Shown here: one piece after another, positions 45,024-55,157 of the stretch | Layout: each line of letters opens with the position of its first letter | Numbering within the stretch: position 1 is the stretch's first letter | Source of the DNA: Cryptomeria japonica | Taxonomy: Eukaryota; Streptophyta; Pinopsida; Cupressales; Cupressaceae | DNA: 64,000 nucleotides | NCBI RefSeq assembly: GCF_030272615.1 | Contig: NC_081414.1 | Coordinates: 912,642,648 to 912,706,647 of the forward strand | Reading direction: 5' to 3' | Translations under genes and position numbers: made by a program | The notes under the pieces: model-generated | What the model was told of the DNA's origin: nothing | Seen by the model: only the letters and a program-made list of their open reading frames with translations | The model's database searches: none

Positions 45024-45266
45024 CATCCTACGCCCTGTCTTGGGCTCTAACTCTGACATTTTGGAAAGTTTCTATTTCGGGAAAGTCTATTTGTGGCAGG
45101 ATCAGGCTAGCAAACAATGGAGAGTCAACATGCACAATCGCTTCTAAATCTGGAAAGTTGAAAGCAGACAGGCAAGGGTCTAAAATGGCTAAATTTGGAG
45201 AATCATCCCTAAAGTGGAAGGTCAAAATGTTCTAAGTCTGGAAGACATTCGCAAGCAGGAAATTTC

Positions 45267-45770
45267 GCCTCTCCATGGACATGGCCAAAATGCGCCCAGG
45301 TCAGGTCTGGGGCGCCAAAACCAAGGATGAATTCACAAGTACAATTTTCCGCCTCTACATGGACATGTGCAAAATACGCCCAAGTCAGGTCTGGGGCGCT
45401 GAAATCAAGAAGACACTCACAAGTACAATTTTCTGCCTCTCCATGGACATGTGCAAAATGCGCCCAGGTCAGGTTTGGGGCACTGAAATCAAGAAGACAT
45501 TCACAAGTACAATTTTCCGCCTCTCCATGGACATGTGCAAAATGCACCCAGGTCTTGACTGGGGCGCTGAAATCCAGAAGACATTCACAAGTGGAATTTT
45601 CCACCTCTCCATGGACATGTGCAAAATGCGCCCAAGTCAGGTCTGGGGCGCTGAAACCAAGGATGAATTCACAAGTGCAATATTCCGCCTCTCCATGAAC
45701 AGAGCCAAAATGCGCCCAGGTCTAGTCTGGGGCCTGAATCCATGAAGGTATTCACAAGTGGGAAATTCAT
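45267..45770 (+). repeat. 84-bp tandem array of element F (6 units)
   Basis: The word GCCTCTCCATGGACATG begins at 45267, 45351, 45435, 45519, 45603 and 45687, exactly 84 bp apart each time. The unit carries CCCAGGTCAGGTCTGGGGCG. Because 84 is a multiple of three, open frames of 156 and 131 codons appear on both strands; I do not regard them as genes. The array is at the position of the dyad arrays in other members. Confidence 0.93.
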
Positions 45771-46301
45771 GAATCCTTGGCATGGCAAAATTTCACCCAA
45801 GCAGAAAAATGGAAATTTTGCCTAAGGCACGGAATTCAAGAAGTCAAGGAGGAATGAAAAGCAGAAATTCCCCTCGGGCGAATTTTCAAATATGCTATTT
45901 TTAGACATCAGATCCCGGCCAAATATAGAAATTTTTATAGATTCCGAATCAGGACGAAATTCCCCGTCCAATGAACCTGACTCCTAAAATTTAGGAAGAT
46001 CCCTAAAAATAGGGATATGGAGAAAAGCCGGGAAAGTTCCTTCGACAGCACGAGATGACAAGTCAGAGTGGAATTGAGCAAATCCCGAGAAAGATCCTGC
46101 AATCTCCCTCCAAAATTGGAAAGTATGAAATCAACGAGTTGGCAGGAGGAATCTTCCAAGTATGACGCATGACTGGGAGCATTTAAGGAAGGTTCTAAAT
46201 TTGAACTCACGCGCATGGGAAACTGCCTTGCATGTCGGGTGATTAAGGAAAGTATGATGCGCCATAAATGCAATTACCAATTTGATACCTCTTGGGAATT
46301 C

Positions 46302-46309
46302 TATATAAG
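46302..46309 (+). promoter_or_regulatory. Upstream TATA box of element F ORF
   Basis: TATATAAG in GGAATTCTATATAAGTTG, 112 bp before the start codon at 46421. Confidence 0.65.
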
Positions 46310-46420
46310 TTGAAAAAAAAACATTTCATTTTTCACGTGCAAGATTCAGGAAAGGAAGAGTAAAGAAGTGAAAAGTTTTTATACTTAGTCTCTATTTCAT
46401 CATTTCGAAGTATTCCCAAG

Positions 46421-48058
46421 ATGGCAGAACCTAGCAGGACAGCTACTATGTCCAGGCAGGCAATGATCAAAGCAGAAATGAAGGGTCTTCTTCCCCATTC
46501 TCGGTTGAATTCAAGATGGGAAGAGATCAGTGATACCAACTTCGGCACGTTCAACTGGGCTGCATTCAAGATAAGGATGTTCGGAACTGCAGGGCACAAT
46601 CCATCTCCGATAGCTGTCAAAATTGTGAGAAGCGGAATAGCTGCAGCAGCTGGCTTTCCTCCCGCCATTCAATGCCCAGATCTAGTATTGGAATGTGCAG
46701 CGCATTACAACTTGGAGCGGAAGATGATCTCAACGCCAAACGGCAAGTTACTGGCAACTTTGACTCCAGAAGCAATTGGCGAAGCCTTCGGAATCCCTTC
46801 ATATTACTCCATGACGTACAGGACCAGCAGCGGAGCTCAAGCAGTCTATGAAGCAGGCCCCGCCAAAGGTGCTGATTTGATCAACAAGCAATGGTTGCTG
46901 AAGCCTAGAGTACACGTTTCCAAGATGCCCAAAACTCTCACAATCTTCGAGTTCAAGCAGGAATATGTGGACATGATAAAGATGCTGAGCAGAGTAATGG
47001 GATGCTCACACTCGGTGAACTTCGAGCCTTGGATGTTCTATTACATTGGTGAGATCATGAATTCTAATACACTGATCGACTGGGCTAGATTGATCAGCCA
47101 CTACTTGGACGAACAAATGAAGAACCTGCAGGAGAAAAGGTCTCAGTCCTTTTTCATGAGTTCCTACCTATTCTATATGTTGGCACGAAGGGGTGGATTC
47201 GATGGGCTGCCAGCAAGAGGAATCATGGGCTGCAGGCCAGCTCAGCTAAAGGTGCATGAATGTTATCCTCAGCTACATCTCCACAACGTGAATTCTTACA
47301 AATTGGCGAATGACACCTTCACCATGTACCTGACGCGACTTATGCAAAATAAGTTGCACATGAGGTTGTCTCCGCAAGCAAGTGCTTTGGTCCAGAAGTA
47401 TGGCGCCGCATTCCTACAGTTCCCCAAGTTCACCTACATCAAGACGCAAGGTTTCTCCTTCCAGTCTTACAAATTGCCTAGATATCCGTCGGATAAGCTT
47501 ATATTGCTCGAGCTCATGAGGCAATTGACTGCCTACGATCAGCTGCAGAAGAAGAAGAAGAAGCAATCTATTGAATTTCCAGTTGTCTTGGGGGATTTCA
47601 TGGAGATATGCCCAGGATTGGAGGCCGCTGAAAGTGCAGCAATCGAACTGGCATTCTACCGCCTACCATTTTACACTTCCAAGGCCCAATATGATCCTTA
47701 CAGCCAGATCAGGAAGGTTGCCGGTGTCAAATTCATACATAGGTTTCACTTGGAGGATTACTGGGTCGGTGGCGAGGATGACTTTGAGGTCCGGAGAAGA
47801 ATGCACTCGAGACTGCCCCTCGACACCATCAGAATAAGTGAGATCCATCAGGTGCCAGACCAGGTGAAGGAAGACACAGATTTGATGCAACCCGAATTCG
47901 AGAGGATAAAGGATCAACCTATCCTGCTACCAGATTGGTCAAAGCCTGAGGTAGATGATTTGAACATTTTGGCTAGGCCAGTGCTAAAATTCACTAAGCA
48001 CTGGATTGACAGGCAGACAAGAAAGTTGGTTGAAAACCATGTCCCTCTGACATACTAG
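46421..48058 (+). CDS. TGTTG-family protein of element F, N-terminal half up to TAG
   Basis: Start MAEPSRTATMSRQAMIKAEM follows CCCAAG and lies just after a TATA box. It encodes 545 residues: the N-terminal domain shared with H and B (GFPPAIQCPDLVLECAAHY; NFEPWMFYYIGEI; FFMSSYLFYML; NDTFTMYLTRLMQ; KYGAAFLQFPKFTYIK). It ends at TAG 48056-48058, and the same frame continues immediately at 48059 for another 554 codons. B has a His codon (CAT) at this position, so the stop is not fixed in the family. Either a recent nonsense mutation or a leaky UAG is possible. No known domain is recognised. Confidence 0.75.
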   Translation: MAEPSRTATMSRQAMIKAEMKGLLPHSRLNSRWEEISDTNFGTFNWAAFKIRMFGTAGHNPSPIAVKIVRSGIAAAAGFPPAIQCPDLVLECAAHYNLERKMISTPNGKLLATLTPEAIGEAFGIPSYYSMTYRTSSGAQAVYEAGPAKGADLINKQWLLKPRVHVSKMPKTLTIFEFKQEYVDMIKMLSRVMGCSHSVNFEPWMFYYIGEIMNSNTLIDWARLISHYLDEQMKNLQEKRSQSFFMSSYLFYMLARRGGFDGLPARGIMGCRPAQLKVHECYPQLHLHNVNSYKLANDTFTMYLTRLMQNKLHMRLSPQASALVQKYGAAFLQFPKFTYIKTQGFSFQSYKLPRYPSDKLILLELMRQLTAYDQLQKKKKKQSIEFPVVLGDFMEICPGLEAAESAAIELAFYRLPFYTSKAQYDPYSQIRKVAGVKFIHRFHLEDYWVGGEDDFEVRRRMHSRLPLDTIRISEIHQVPDQVKEDTDLMQPEFERIKDQPILLPDWSKPEVDDLNILARPVLKFTKHWIDRQTRKLVENHVPLTY

Positions 48059-48061
48059 CTG

Positions 48062-49723
48062 ATGGGAAATCTGGATTCTCACAACGAGGCAACTGAAGAC
48101 TCTTCACAGGGTCAGGCAGGAAGAGAGGCCTGGATAGACAAAGGAAAAAGTGCCCCAAAGAGGCCAAGGGTAACAAAGACAAAAGATACCCAACAGGAAG
48201 TCCCACGCGAGATTCAGCAGGAAGCCCAGCAGGAGGAGCCTCCACAAAAGAGAACAAGGACAGGAAGGGAACATTCACCAGTCAGCTCCGCAAGCATGCA
48301 AGAAGTAGAAATGTTCCCACATCCCGCAGGCCCACTTCCAGGGAACGTTCGAGCACCTGATATACTTAGCATCAATGCTTCACAGGGCCATCATCAGCCA
48401 AGAAGTCAGAGACAAGGAATTTCCCCGCATCTGGAAGAGGTTCGCCAGGATAATTTCATAGAGACTATCCTTGGCGAAATGGAAGAGGAATCTCAAGAAC
48501 GAGAGCATGCAGAGGACTACAGCCATTCCATCCCCGCGCCAGATTGGTTGGTAGGCAGATTGGGAAATGAAGCAGGAGGGGAGCCCAATCCTGCTCAGGA
48601 ATTAGAGGAATTATTGAAGAGGATGGATCAGCCACCGGAAAGAAAAACCCCCCGAAATTTTTCCAAGGTAGTCAGAGAAGAATCCGGAGCCCGGACCTTG
48701 CACATTGCTGAACCTGCGGTGGACAAGGATAGGAGTGAGATTAGGCAAGAAGATTACGTCAACAGGCAGGTGGATCTTGGCCATGCTTCCACCGGTCAAG
48801 TAATGGGAGATTTCGACGATTCTTCCTTTGCCATGAAGGAGAAATTGCTGAAGTCAAAAGAAAAATGTAAGCGGCTGAAGGAGGAAAACGGACTTCTATG
48901 CCAGTATGTCAGGAGTTTCAAGAAACCCCTCAGGGAAGCAGGTCCTTCATCCACTCCCCCTCCCTTCCTTCCCAAGGAAGTAATTGATGATGCAAAACTT
49001 ACAAAGGCAATGGCACAGAATTCCCGAGAATGGGTAGAAGAGGTTTATGTTGAGGCAGGGAAATTTGTAGAAGATCTAGCTCAGCTCCATTCGAGATTCG
49101 TGGCCCTCCTAAGTAGGTTGGAAACGGCAGAAGGACTATGGGAAGATGTTGATGTCTACCAAGACTTAACCATTTCCCGACTCAGGGCTCTGATGAGGAC
49201 CCCAAGGCAAACACTGGTAGACGGGAAAGTAATCCAGGAGAATGAAGCCTATGACTTTCCCCGATGGTTCTATGCCATCTGTTCAGGGAAGAACACCCTT
49301 GACAAATTCAGCATTGATTCTGTCACCTTGAAGGAATCTATCAGAGGGATACAGGAAGAAATCCTCAGTGCCATGGAAGCTTTATTTTCAAGGAAACTCG
49401 GGGATGGGGGAATAACAGTGAATTCCTTGAAATTCCAGTTGCATGATTTCTTCTTTGTTGGTTCATTTCCTAAGGAACATTTTGCAAATGTTTCTTCATT
49501 TTCCGGTATGATGAAGAAAACACAGGAAGCCATGGCGGATTGGGAAAGTTTCTTTTCCAGAAGTGAAGAGGAGATTGCCTTGATGGAATTCAACATCGAG
49601 AATGTGACAAGTGTCTCCATCGAAGAATTGGAGGCCGTCGTCAATAGGTTCATTGCATACGCCATTAATGAGCGAGATAATGGTCGTTCATTTTTGGACG
49701 AAAATCTTTTGACTGAACAATAA
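48062..49723 (+). CDS. TGTTG-family protein of element F, C-terminal half
   Basis: Same frame as 46421-48058, separated by one TAG, with an ATG two codons after it (MGNLDSHNEATEDSS; B has MGSLDSQSSEDE). Residues ~20-80 hold basic clusters (KSAPKRPRVTKTK, PPQKRTRTGRE) that look like nuclear signals. At ~160-240 is the family module PDWL ... MDQ ... SKVVREESGARTLHIAEPAVDK. A charged coiled coil follows (~260-290) and then an alpha-helical C-terminal domain ending FLDENLLTEQ. It could be translated from its own ATG or by readthrough. Function is unknown. Confidence 0.7.
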   Translation: MGNLDSHNEATEDSSQGQAGREAWIDKGKSAPKRPRVTKTKDTQQEVPREIQQEAQQEEPPQKRTRTGREHSPVSSASMQEVEMFPHPAGPLPGNVRAPDILSINASQGHHQPRSQRQGISPHLEEVRQDNFIETILGEMEEESQEREHAEDYSHSIPAPDWLVGRLGNEAGGEPNPAQELEELLKRMDQPPERKTPRNFSKVVREESGARTLHIAEPAVDKDRSEIRQEDYVNRQVDLGHASTGQVMGDFDDSSFAMKEKLLKSKEKCKRLKEENGLLCQYVRSFKKPLREAGPSSTPPPFLPKEVIDDAKLTKAMAQNSREWVEEVYVEAGKFVEDLAQLHSRFVALLSRLETAEGLWEDVDVYQDLTISRLRALMRTPRQTLVDGKVIQENEAYDFPRWFYAICSGKNTLDKFSIDSVTLKESIRGIQEEILSAMEALFSRKLGDGGITVNSLKFQLHDFFFVGSFPKEHFANVSSFSGMMKKTQEAMADWESFFSRSEEEIALMEFNIENVTSVSIEELEAVVNRFIAYAINERDNGRSFLDENLLTEQ

Positions 49724-50028
49724 TGGCGTATTTATGGCTGAAGGAAACATTGACTAGGCGCGGTGGCCGGTCAACGCATGCCACCCCAGGATGAGGGAAT
49801 CTTCTTGCATGTCGTCCCCTCGTAATGGTTTTATGACGAATTCTTTTTGCACGTCGTCGTCGCTTGGAGAGTGATGGGAATTTATGATGACGTTAGTTAT
49901 ATTCCGGGCATGATCATCATCATGGGCGCTATTTCAGGCCCTTTTTTAAATTTATTGTAAGTGGGCATAATGGGTTATTTAATGCAGATTCCCACCTTGT
50001 TGCATCCTGAGTGGGGAATCTTTAGGGC

Positions 50029-50046
50029 AAACCCTAATTAGGGTTT
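50029..50046. promoter_or_regulatory. Palindromic telo-box in element F
   Basis: AAACCCTAATTAGGGTTT between the ORF and the TATATAAG at 50072-50079. Confidence 0.65.
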
Positions 50047-50071
50047 TGCATGTAATCTGGGCTTTGAGGCC

Positions 50072-50079
50072 TATATAAG
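50072..50079 (+). promoter_or_regulatory. Downstream TATA box of element F
   Basis: TATATAAG in GAGGCCTATATAAGGAGG, 26 bp after the telo-box and about 800 bp before the 3' end. Confidence 0.6.
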
Positions 50080-51132
50080 GAGGTGACCCCCTCATTTGTA
50101 AGGGAGAGAGACTATCGTCAGAGATTGTTGCTAGGAGTTTTTGAAGCAAACACTTAATACATTGTTCAATTGTTGGTGTGTTCTTGTGTTGTTTTGGAAC
50201 TCGCATGGTCTCGTTCTCTTCATAGATTAGATTTGTTTTCATGCTATTAGATGAACTAGATTTGATAGGATCGCTTGTTGCCAAGTTCTTGCTCATACTT
50301 TTGGTGTGCAGCTGATTGTTGCATACCGTGCAAAGTTAGTCTGAGCCTCGTTATATGTGTATGTTCAACTTCGATTGTTAGAAGAGATTGTTCTATTCGA
50401 TGGTTTCTTTTGACGATTTGAAAATCTTTAGCACTCCCCTTGAAGATTGCACCGCCTTCATGTAAGTTGTGCTTTGCTGGCGAAGCGAAGCGCAGTTGGA
50501 TTTTGCACAAGTTATCCCGTCTCCTTGTTCCTAGGGTTAGATTACCTTTAGTTTAGTTTCCCTCTGCCCTATTCCTATTTACTTTCTGCATATTTCGAAA
50601 TCTAAAATCTAAAACTTAGAGCTTTATTGCAAATCATCCCCGTCAATAAATTCTTGAGCTTGCACAAATTTCTTTGACATACGTAAGGCCCCCTTGGATT
50701 ACCAGCAATCATATCAGCCAACTGAGTCACATCTATAGCATAAAGGAACCTTGGAGTCGATTGTCTGATTCTCCAAATATATCAGCATGCAATCGTACTT
50801 TGATCAAGAGAGAGTGAAGTGACCGTTGGGCAACTTTAATCTGTGTTGGACGCCGTCATAAAAAACACGTCAACAAGACTGTCGCGAAAAGACCCCCAAA
50901 AACCAAAACAAAAGACCGAGTGGGCCTAAAAATTAAGGGGTCCCCATTTGCAATTGGGTGATGTGTGAAAACGTCACAACAGGTCCTTGATTGTTTGCTA
51001 GATGAATGAGCCAATGCATTTCAGTTTGATCCATTAGTTGAGACTAAAGAGACTGGGCTTGGTACCTATTGTATTCATGAGAGGATACTCCTATTCCTAA
51101 CCTCATCAAGATACAAGAAGATTCAAAGGGGT

Positions 51133-51620
51133 TATGGAGTATTTTTTTTGATAGTTCAAGAAACAGAAATAGTGTAGGTGTTGGTGTGATGCTTGTTTCT
51201 CTTGAGCAGGAGAAATATTTCTTCTCTTTTAGGCTTCATTTTGGTTTCACCAACAATGTGGTTGAGTATGAAGCTTTGATCCAAGGCCTCCAACTTGCGC
51301 AAAAAAGGAAGATCAAATCTTTGCAAGTATTTGTGGATAGTGAGCTGGTTGTTAATCATATCAAAGCTCAAAGCATAACGAAGAACAACCTACTCAAATC
51401 ATACAAACACCAGGGTTTGGGATTAGATTGAAGGATTCGAGGCCTTCAACATCCCAACCGTTCCTAGGAGTCAGAACAAGCATGCTGATAGGCTTGCAGC
51501 GATTGGTGTTCAGTTTGACATACTAGCGCATGTTGCAAGCAAGAAGGAACAACACATTAGGCTTGTTGTGAGGCTAGCTGTCACAGACAATCAAGCAAAT
51601 TGGCAAGTATTCGAAAGTGA
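51133..51620 (+). pseudogene. RNase H-like domain of element G, upstream of RT
   Basis: The frame VGVGVMLVSLEQEKYFFSF RLHFGFTNNVVEYEALIQGL then LQVFVDSELVVNHIK is an RNase H fold with its conserved Glu and Asp (NVVEYEAL, DSELV). It continues with NIPTVPRSQNKHADRLA, the last catalytic Asp region, in a shifted frame. Stops (TAG at 51622 and 51692) and a frameshift near 51425 break it. It follows directly from the C insertion point. Position between protease and RT matches a known plant gypsy arrangement. Confidence 0.75.
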
Positions 51621-51728
51621 TTAGCAGATTATCAATTTCTTGCAAAATGAAGCAGAATTTTTTGCTAAGAATCAGTCTATGCTACAAGACTAGTATGGAG
51701 ATCAGATCATGCAGCTCAACTCAACAAG

Positions 51729-53091
51729 TTGCCTAAAGGTCTAGTTACCTTGGAAGGCATTTTCAACTCGGATGGTCAACTGAAGAAGAAGATGAACCTA
51801 GCTACAAACAAGGCTAATTACAAACCAATTGTTGTTGCCGAGGGTAGGTCTCTAAACTTGGACAAGGTATGTTCCTCAACCAAACAGGTAGCCTTTGTTC
51901 AACTTTGTCAAAGATATGATGGCAGTTGTTTGGACCTATGAAGATTTAAAGGGTTTTGACCCTAGCTTAGCCTAGCATACTATAGAGCTAAACCCGGATG
52001 CAAAACCAGTTAGACAAAAGCAAAGGCCAATAAACCCCAAAAATAAGCCACTAATGAGAAAGGAGTTAACCAAGCTCATAGAAGCAAATATCATCTTCCC
52101 TATCAAACACTCCTCTTGGGTGGCTAACCTTGTCCCTGTAAGGAAAAAGAATGGGGAAATTAGACTATGTGTAGACTTTAGGGACCTCAACAGAGCCTCC
52201 CTTAAGGATCATTATACCCTTCCCTCCATGGAGCAAATTTTACAAAAGATCAATGGCTCAGAAAGATTTTCATTCTTGGATGGATATTTAAGCTACAACC
52301 AGATTTTAGTCCAAGAATCGGACCAATACAAGACTACATTTACTACTAAGTGGGGTACCTATGCTTATTGTAAGATGCCTTTTGGGCTCACCAATGTAGG
52401 TGCCACATTTCAAAGAGCAATGGACATGGCTTTCAAGATTGTATTAGCGAAGTTTGTGCTTATATACCTTGATGATATAACTGTTTATTCGAAGCATGCA
52501 GCTGATCATTTTGGTCATCTCGAGCAAGTGTTCATGAAGTGCAGGGAATATGGTGTGTCCTTGAACCCAAGCAAATGTGTATTTGCTACTAATCAAGAAA
52601 GATTGTTAGGAAACATTGTATCTAAGGATGGCTTAGCCATTGATCCAAAGCGAGTGGAGGCTATTCTTTCTCTCCCACTCCACAGTCACAAGAAAGGATT
52701 GCAGAGTTTCCTTGGTAGAATCAACTTTGTGAGGAGGTTCATTCCTAACCTTGCCACCATGGTAAAACCCCTCACCTCCATGTTGAAGAAAAATTTGGTT
52801 TTCAGTTGAACCAAGGAGGGGAGGGCCGGTTTTGAAGAGATTAAACAAGCAATGGCACAAGCCCCTACCCTTATCAATCCTAACTATGAAAGGGATTTTA
52901 TCCTCTATACCTTCAGAGGAGAAACCAGCATCTTAGCTGTCCTAACACAGCCGAACAATGATAATTTGGAGCAACCTATTGCCTTCTTCAGTGAGTGATT
53001 AAAAGAATATGAGCTTAGATATAGCTATGTGGAGAAGAAGGTCCTCACTGTTGTAAGAGCATTGAAAAACGTACTCAGGAACAACATTCAA
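51729..53091 (+). pseudogene. Reverse transcriptase and RNase H of element G
   Basis: The linker LPKGLVTLEGIFNSDG leads into RT: VRQKQRPINPKNKPLMRKEL, then SSWVANLVPVRKKNGEIRLC, VDFRDLNRAS, MPFGLTNVGATFQRAMD and the catalytic IYLDDITVYSK (YLDD). The longest clean stretch is 52054-52809. The RT-connected RNase H follows (FEEIKQAMAQAPTLINPNYE, then LAVLTQPNNDN and PIAFFSE) with TGA stops at 52807 and 52998. Integrase is missing. At about 53091 the sequence changes to a copia-like tail. Confidence 0.88.
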
Positions 53092-53218
53092 CTTCAATTC
53101 TGCTCAACTCAGGGTCAACATACTGACATCTTCACCAAGCCTCTTGCACGTGTGAAGTTTAACACTTTTCAAGGTTCTCTTATTAGTAATTTAAAACAAT
53201 GACGTAATAAGGGGCGAA
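53092..53218 (+). pseudogene. Copia-like polyprotein tail and purine tract
   Basis: NNIQLQFCSTQGQHTDIF TKPLARVKFNTFQGSL is the usual end of Ty1/copia RNase H (QxADIFTKPL...F). It stops at TGA near 53202, followed by AATAAGGGGCGAA, a plausible polypurine tract. It is joined without a gap to the gypsy coding region, so it is a chimera or deletion junction. Confidence 0.65.
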
Positions 53219-53432
53219 TGATGGCATATTTCATAATTGTCTACCATGTATGAGCTATTGTTATAGTTTGTTATTGGTTGATAGTATTTTTAGGATATTT
53301 GTTCCAGTATGTTTGGATGTTGTATCATGTGAGTTGTATTTGTTACACAGGTTTACCATTCTTCTATGTATAAATATTTAGCCTTGTTGCAATATAATCT
53401 AGCAGTTCTTATTACTCTACTATTCTATAGCA
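53219..53432 (+). repeat. Probable copia 3' LTR
   Basis: TGATGGCATATTTC ... CTATTCTATAGCA, 214 bp, TG...CA, starting right after the purine tract, with TATAAATA at 53368-53375. The partner LTR is not in the window. Confidence 0.5.
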
Positions 53433-53569
53433 AAATGAATGAATTAAATCACTCAGAAAACATGCCCTAGAACAAAAGGACTATCTTGTTTTCCTAGCCC
53501 ATGATTTCAATTTTCAATTGTCTTCACAACCAGATAAAAGCCATCAAACAATTTTTTACTACTGAAAAA
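53433..53569. other. Unassigned sequence
   Basis: I see no feature except a possible splice acceptor (AAAATCAG) just before 53577. Confidence 0.4.
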
Positions 53570-53589
53570 ATCAGAAAAGACTCAAGGAG

Positions 53590-53808
53590 ATGATGTATCA
53601 TAATGCCCAAGCAACAAAGCATCAATCTTTCTTAGTTGCACCTTCCGTGGAGTGTGCCACTAGAGGGCATAGTGATAGAACTGAATATTTCATGTATATG
53701 CCTCCTCAAATGAACACTGAAGTTCTTAGGGACATGCAACCAAAGGAGTTCACTCCAATTGTACCCAATACTGCTCAAAAGTTGAAACAATCTGAACCTA
53801 TACCATAG
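53590..53808 (+). other. Possible terminal exon of unknown gene
   Basis: An open stretch of 72 codons from ATG (MMYHNAQATKHQSFLVAPSV ... KQSEPIP) is preceded by KRLKE and an AG acceptor-like site, and is followed by an AT-rich UTR-like region. The composition is protein-like, but I do not recognise the family. It could be a fragment of a plus-strand gene or a chance frame. Confidence 0.25.
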
Positions 53809-53819
53809 CCCTTACGGAG

Positions 53820-54990
53820 GGACTAAGGCATGACAAAGGCAGTTATCTAGAGTTTCACCTGCTGCTTTTATAGACACTTCTTTTTGTGCATCAGTTAAAG
53901 TTTAATAGCTTTATGATGATATTTCTGTATACCTCATAGCATTCTTATATATATTTGTATTTGGCATTCACTCACAAGCTTTGCTGTTCAAACTTTAAAA
54001 ACTCTATATTTTTTTTTTCCTTTGTAAGTTCCAGTGGTCCACAGAAACGCGTTTCCCCCCTAGGCCCAAGTCCCCCCATCCCGGAAACCCGTCCCCAAAA
54101 CATTTTCCCTTTGTCCCCCCGTCCCCGAAGCCTGTCCCCCCATCTCCCCATCCCCAATGGCCGTGGAACAATGTTTATAACCCTATGGTACTGACTGTAT
54201 GCTTTTAAGCAATGTTCAAGCATCACCTTTTGGTTCTTGGCTAGCCTTTTGCTATTAAATAAACAATAGGAAGTTCTATTACATTTCAATACAGATACCA
54301 AATTTCTCTTTTATCAAAAAAAAAGAAAGGTAGACTGCTTTGACTGCTTGCCACCTTCCTCAAGTTCAGTACCAAATGCCTTGTCTTCCATTCATGAATT
54401 GCTCCAATCTGCTTTGTTTCTCGTTTGAGGAAGGACTCAATGCAGGTACATACCCCGTTTCACTAGAATCAAACCTGAATGACTTCTCAGTTTGGAAATA
54501 AAATTCCAAAATCATGACATTATTAGGTGTTTAATTTAAAATTATTGCCCCTACCTTCATAATGTAAGCCCTGACATAGCATATAATAATTTGATCCTTC
54601 GAGACTGAAATTGTTTTTAGCAATAAAATTCTCAAATGAACTTTGTGTATTTTAGATCCCTTTCCGAAGTTGCATAATTAATTCACAGCAAAATTCAACT
54701 CCTAAGCCCTCATTTCTGGTATAATACCTCCTTTTCACAACAGTGAAGACAGAAGCACCAAAGGGAATGAAGTACAAATAATCTAAATGCAAAATGGACA
54801 TAAATCAGGATGTTAATCCCAATAATACAAACATCCTTTGAAAAGTAATGTTCCTCTGTTTCCTAATATTGACTAGCATAATCTTGCTCTGTACAACCGG
54901 AAATTTAAAATCAAGTTCAAATGAAGAAGCTAAAAATTACGACAAAGATTTTTAATAAGTACAAAACTAGATTATTAATATTAGAACATA
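53820..54990. other. Non-coding flank with C-rich block
   Basis: AT-rich sequence without recognisable genes. At 54045-54165 there is a C-rich block (repeated GTCCCC, CCCCGTCCCCGAAGC) that resembles the subterminal repeats of some plant hAT elements, but I find no clear terminal inverted repeat or TSD. Confidence 0.35.
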
Positions 54991-55061
54991 ACTATTTATT
55001 TCTAAAATTTTCAAAAATAGATGAGCAGAACACCTCTGAACCAGTCCATGTGATAACTCAC

Positions 55062-55157
55062 CTCTTCCTCATAAGATTTCATTCCTTTGTCTGAAACATA
55101 GGCATAGAACTTCTCATACCAAGCCGGTCTGGGAGGATGAACCTCATTCAAAACTTC
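55062..55157 (-). CDS. SAM-dependent methyltransferase, exon 2
   Basis: A 32-codon exon with clean acceptor (TTTGCAG|GAAG) and donor (GAAGAG|GTGAG) encodes EVLNEVHPPRPAWYEKFYAY and VSDKGMKSYEEE. The HPPRPxWYEEFYA...GMKSYExE stretch is the hallmark just before the Rossmann domain in a plant family of plastid SAM-dependent methyltransferases related to METTL7/UbiE (similar to Arabidopsis AT1G69523/AT1G69526, from memory). Phase 0 at both ends matches exon 1. Exon 3, with the expected GIGTGPN SAM-binding motif, is not found to the left before the transposon cluster. Confidence 0.7.

Larger units (their letters stand above)
44560..50875 (+). mobile_element. Element F, TGTTG-family giant LTR nested in C
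   Basis: 6,316 bp from TGTTGTGACCTAATCACACA (44560) to AACACGTCAACA (50875), with a perfect TSD AGACT (44555-44559, 50876-50880). Order: terminus, CTATTTTTAG cluster, 84-bp tandem array, TATA box at 46302-46309, ORF 46421-49723 with one TAG, telo-box 50029-50046, TATA box at 50072-50079, 3' end. No PBS, gag or pol is present. Confidence 0.88.
37426..50981 (-). mobile_element. Element C, ORF-less TGTTG-family LTR, split by a hAT and by F
   Basis: C is minus-oriented, from TGTTGTGACGTTTTCACACA (50981) to a terminus reading TGTTGACGTGTTTTTATGAC (37426), with a perfect TSD GGTCC (37421-37425, 50982-50986). Own sequence is about 3.6 kb. It keeps a hairpin, a CTA(A/T)4TAG cluster, a telo-box (41882-41899) and a TATA box (41852-41859), but has no long ORF. 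It carries degenerate GAAGGAATTT-type repeats where others have dyads. F lies about 100 bp from its 5' terminus, and the hAT lies about 200 bp from its 3' end. Confidence 0.82.
25007..53091 (+). mobile_element. Ty3/gypsy element G, degenerate and split
   Basis: G provides the scaffold of the cluster: LTR end and leader (25007-25490), gag and protease (35309-37425), and RNase H, RT and the second RNase H (50982-53091). D splits the leader and C splits pol. The order gag-PR-RNH-RT-RH matches a plant gypsy lineage in which an RNase H-like domain precedes RT (from memory of such polyproteins). No integrase is present; at about 53091 the coding sequence switches to a copia-type tail. Many stops (several TAG) make it inactive. 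Confidence 0.8.

Noticed and set aside
45209-45745. 156-codon plus-strand and 131-codon minus-strand frames
   Set aside because: The 84-bp period is a multiple of three, so both strands stay open without selection for coding.
54045-54165. C-rich block as a complete hAT MITE
   Set aside because: The composition resembles hAT subterminal repeats, but I could not find matching terminal inverted repeats or an 8-bp TSD.
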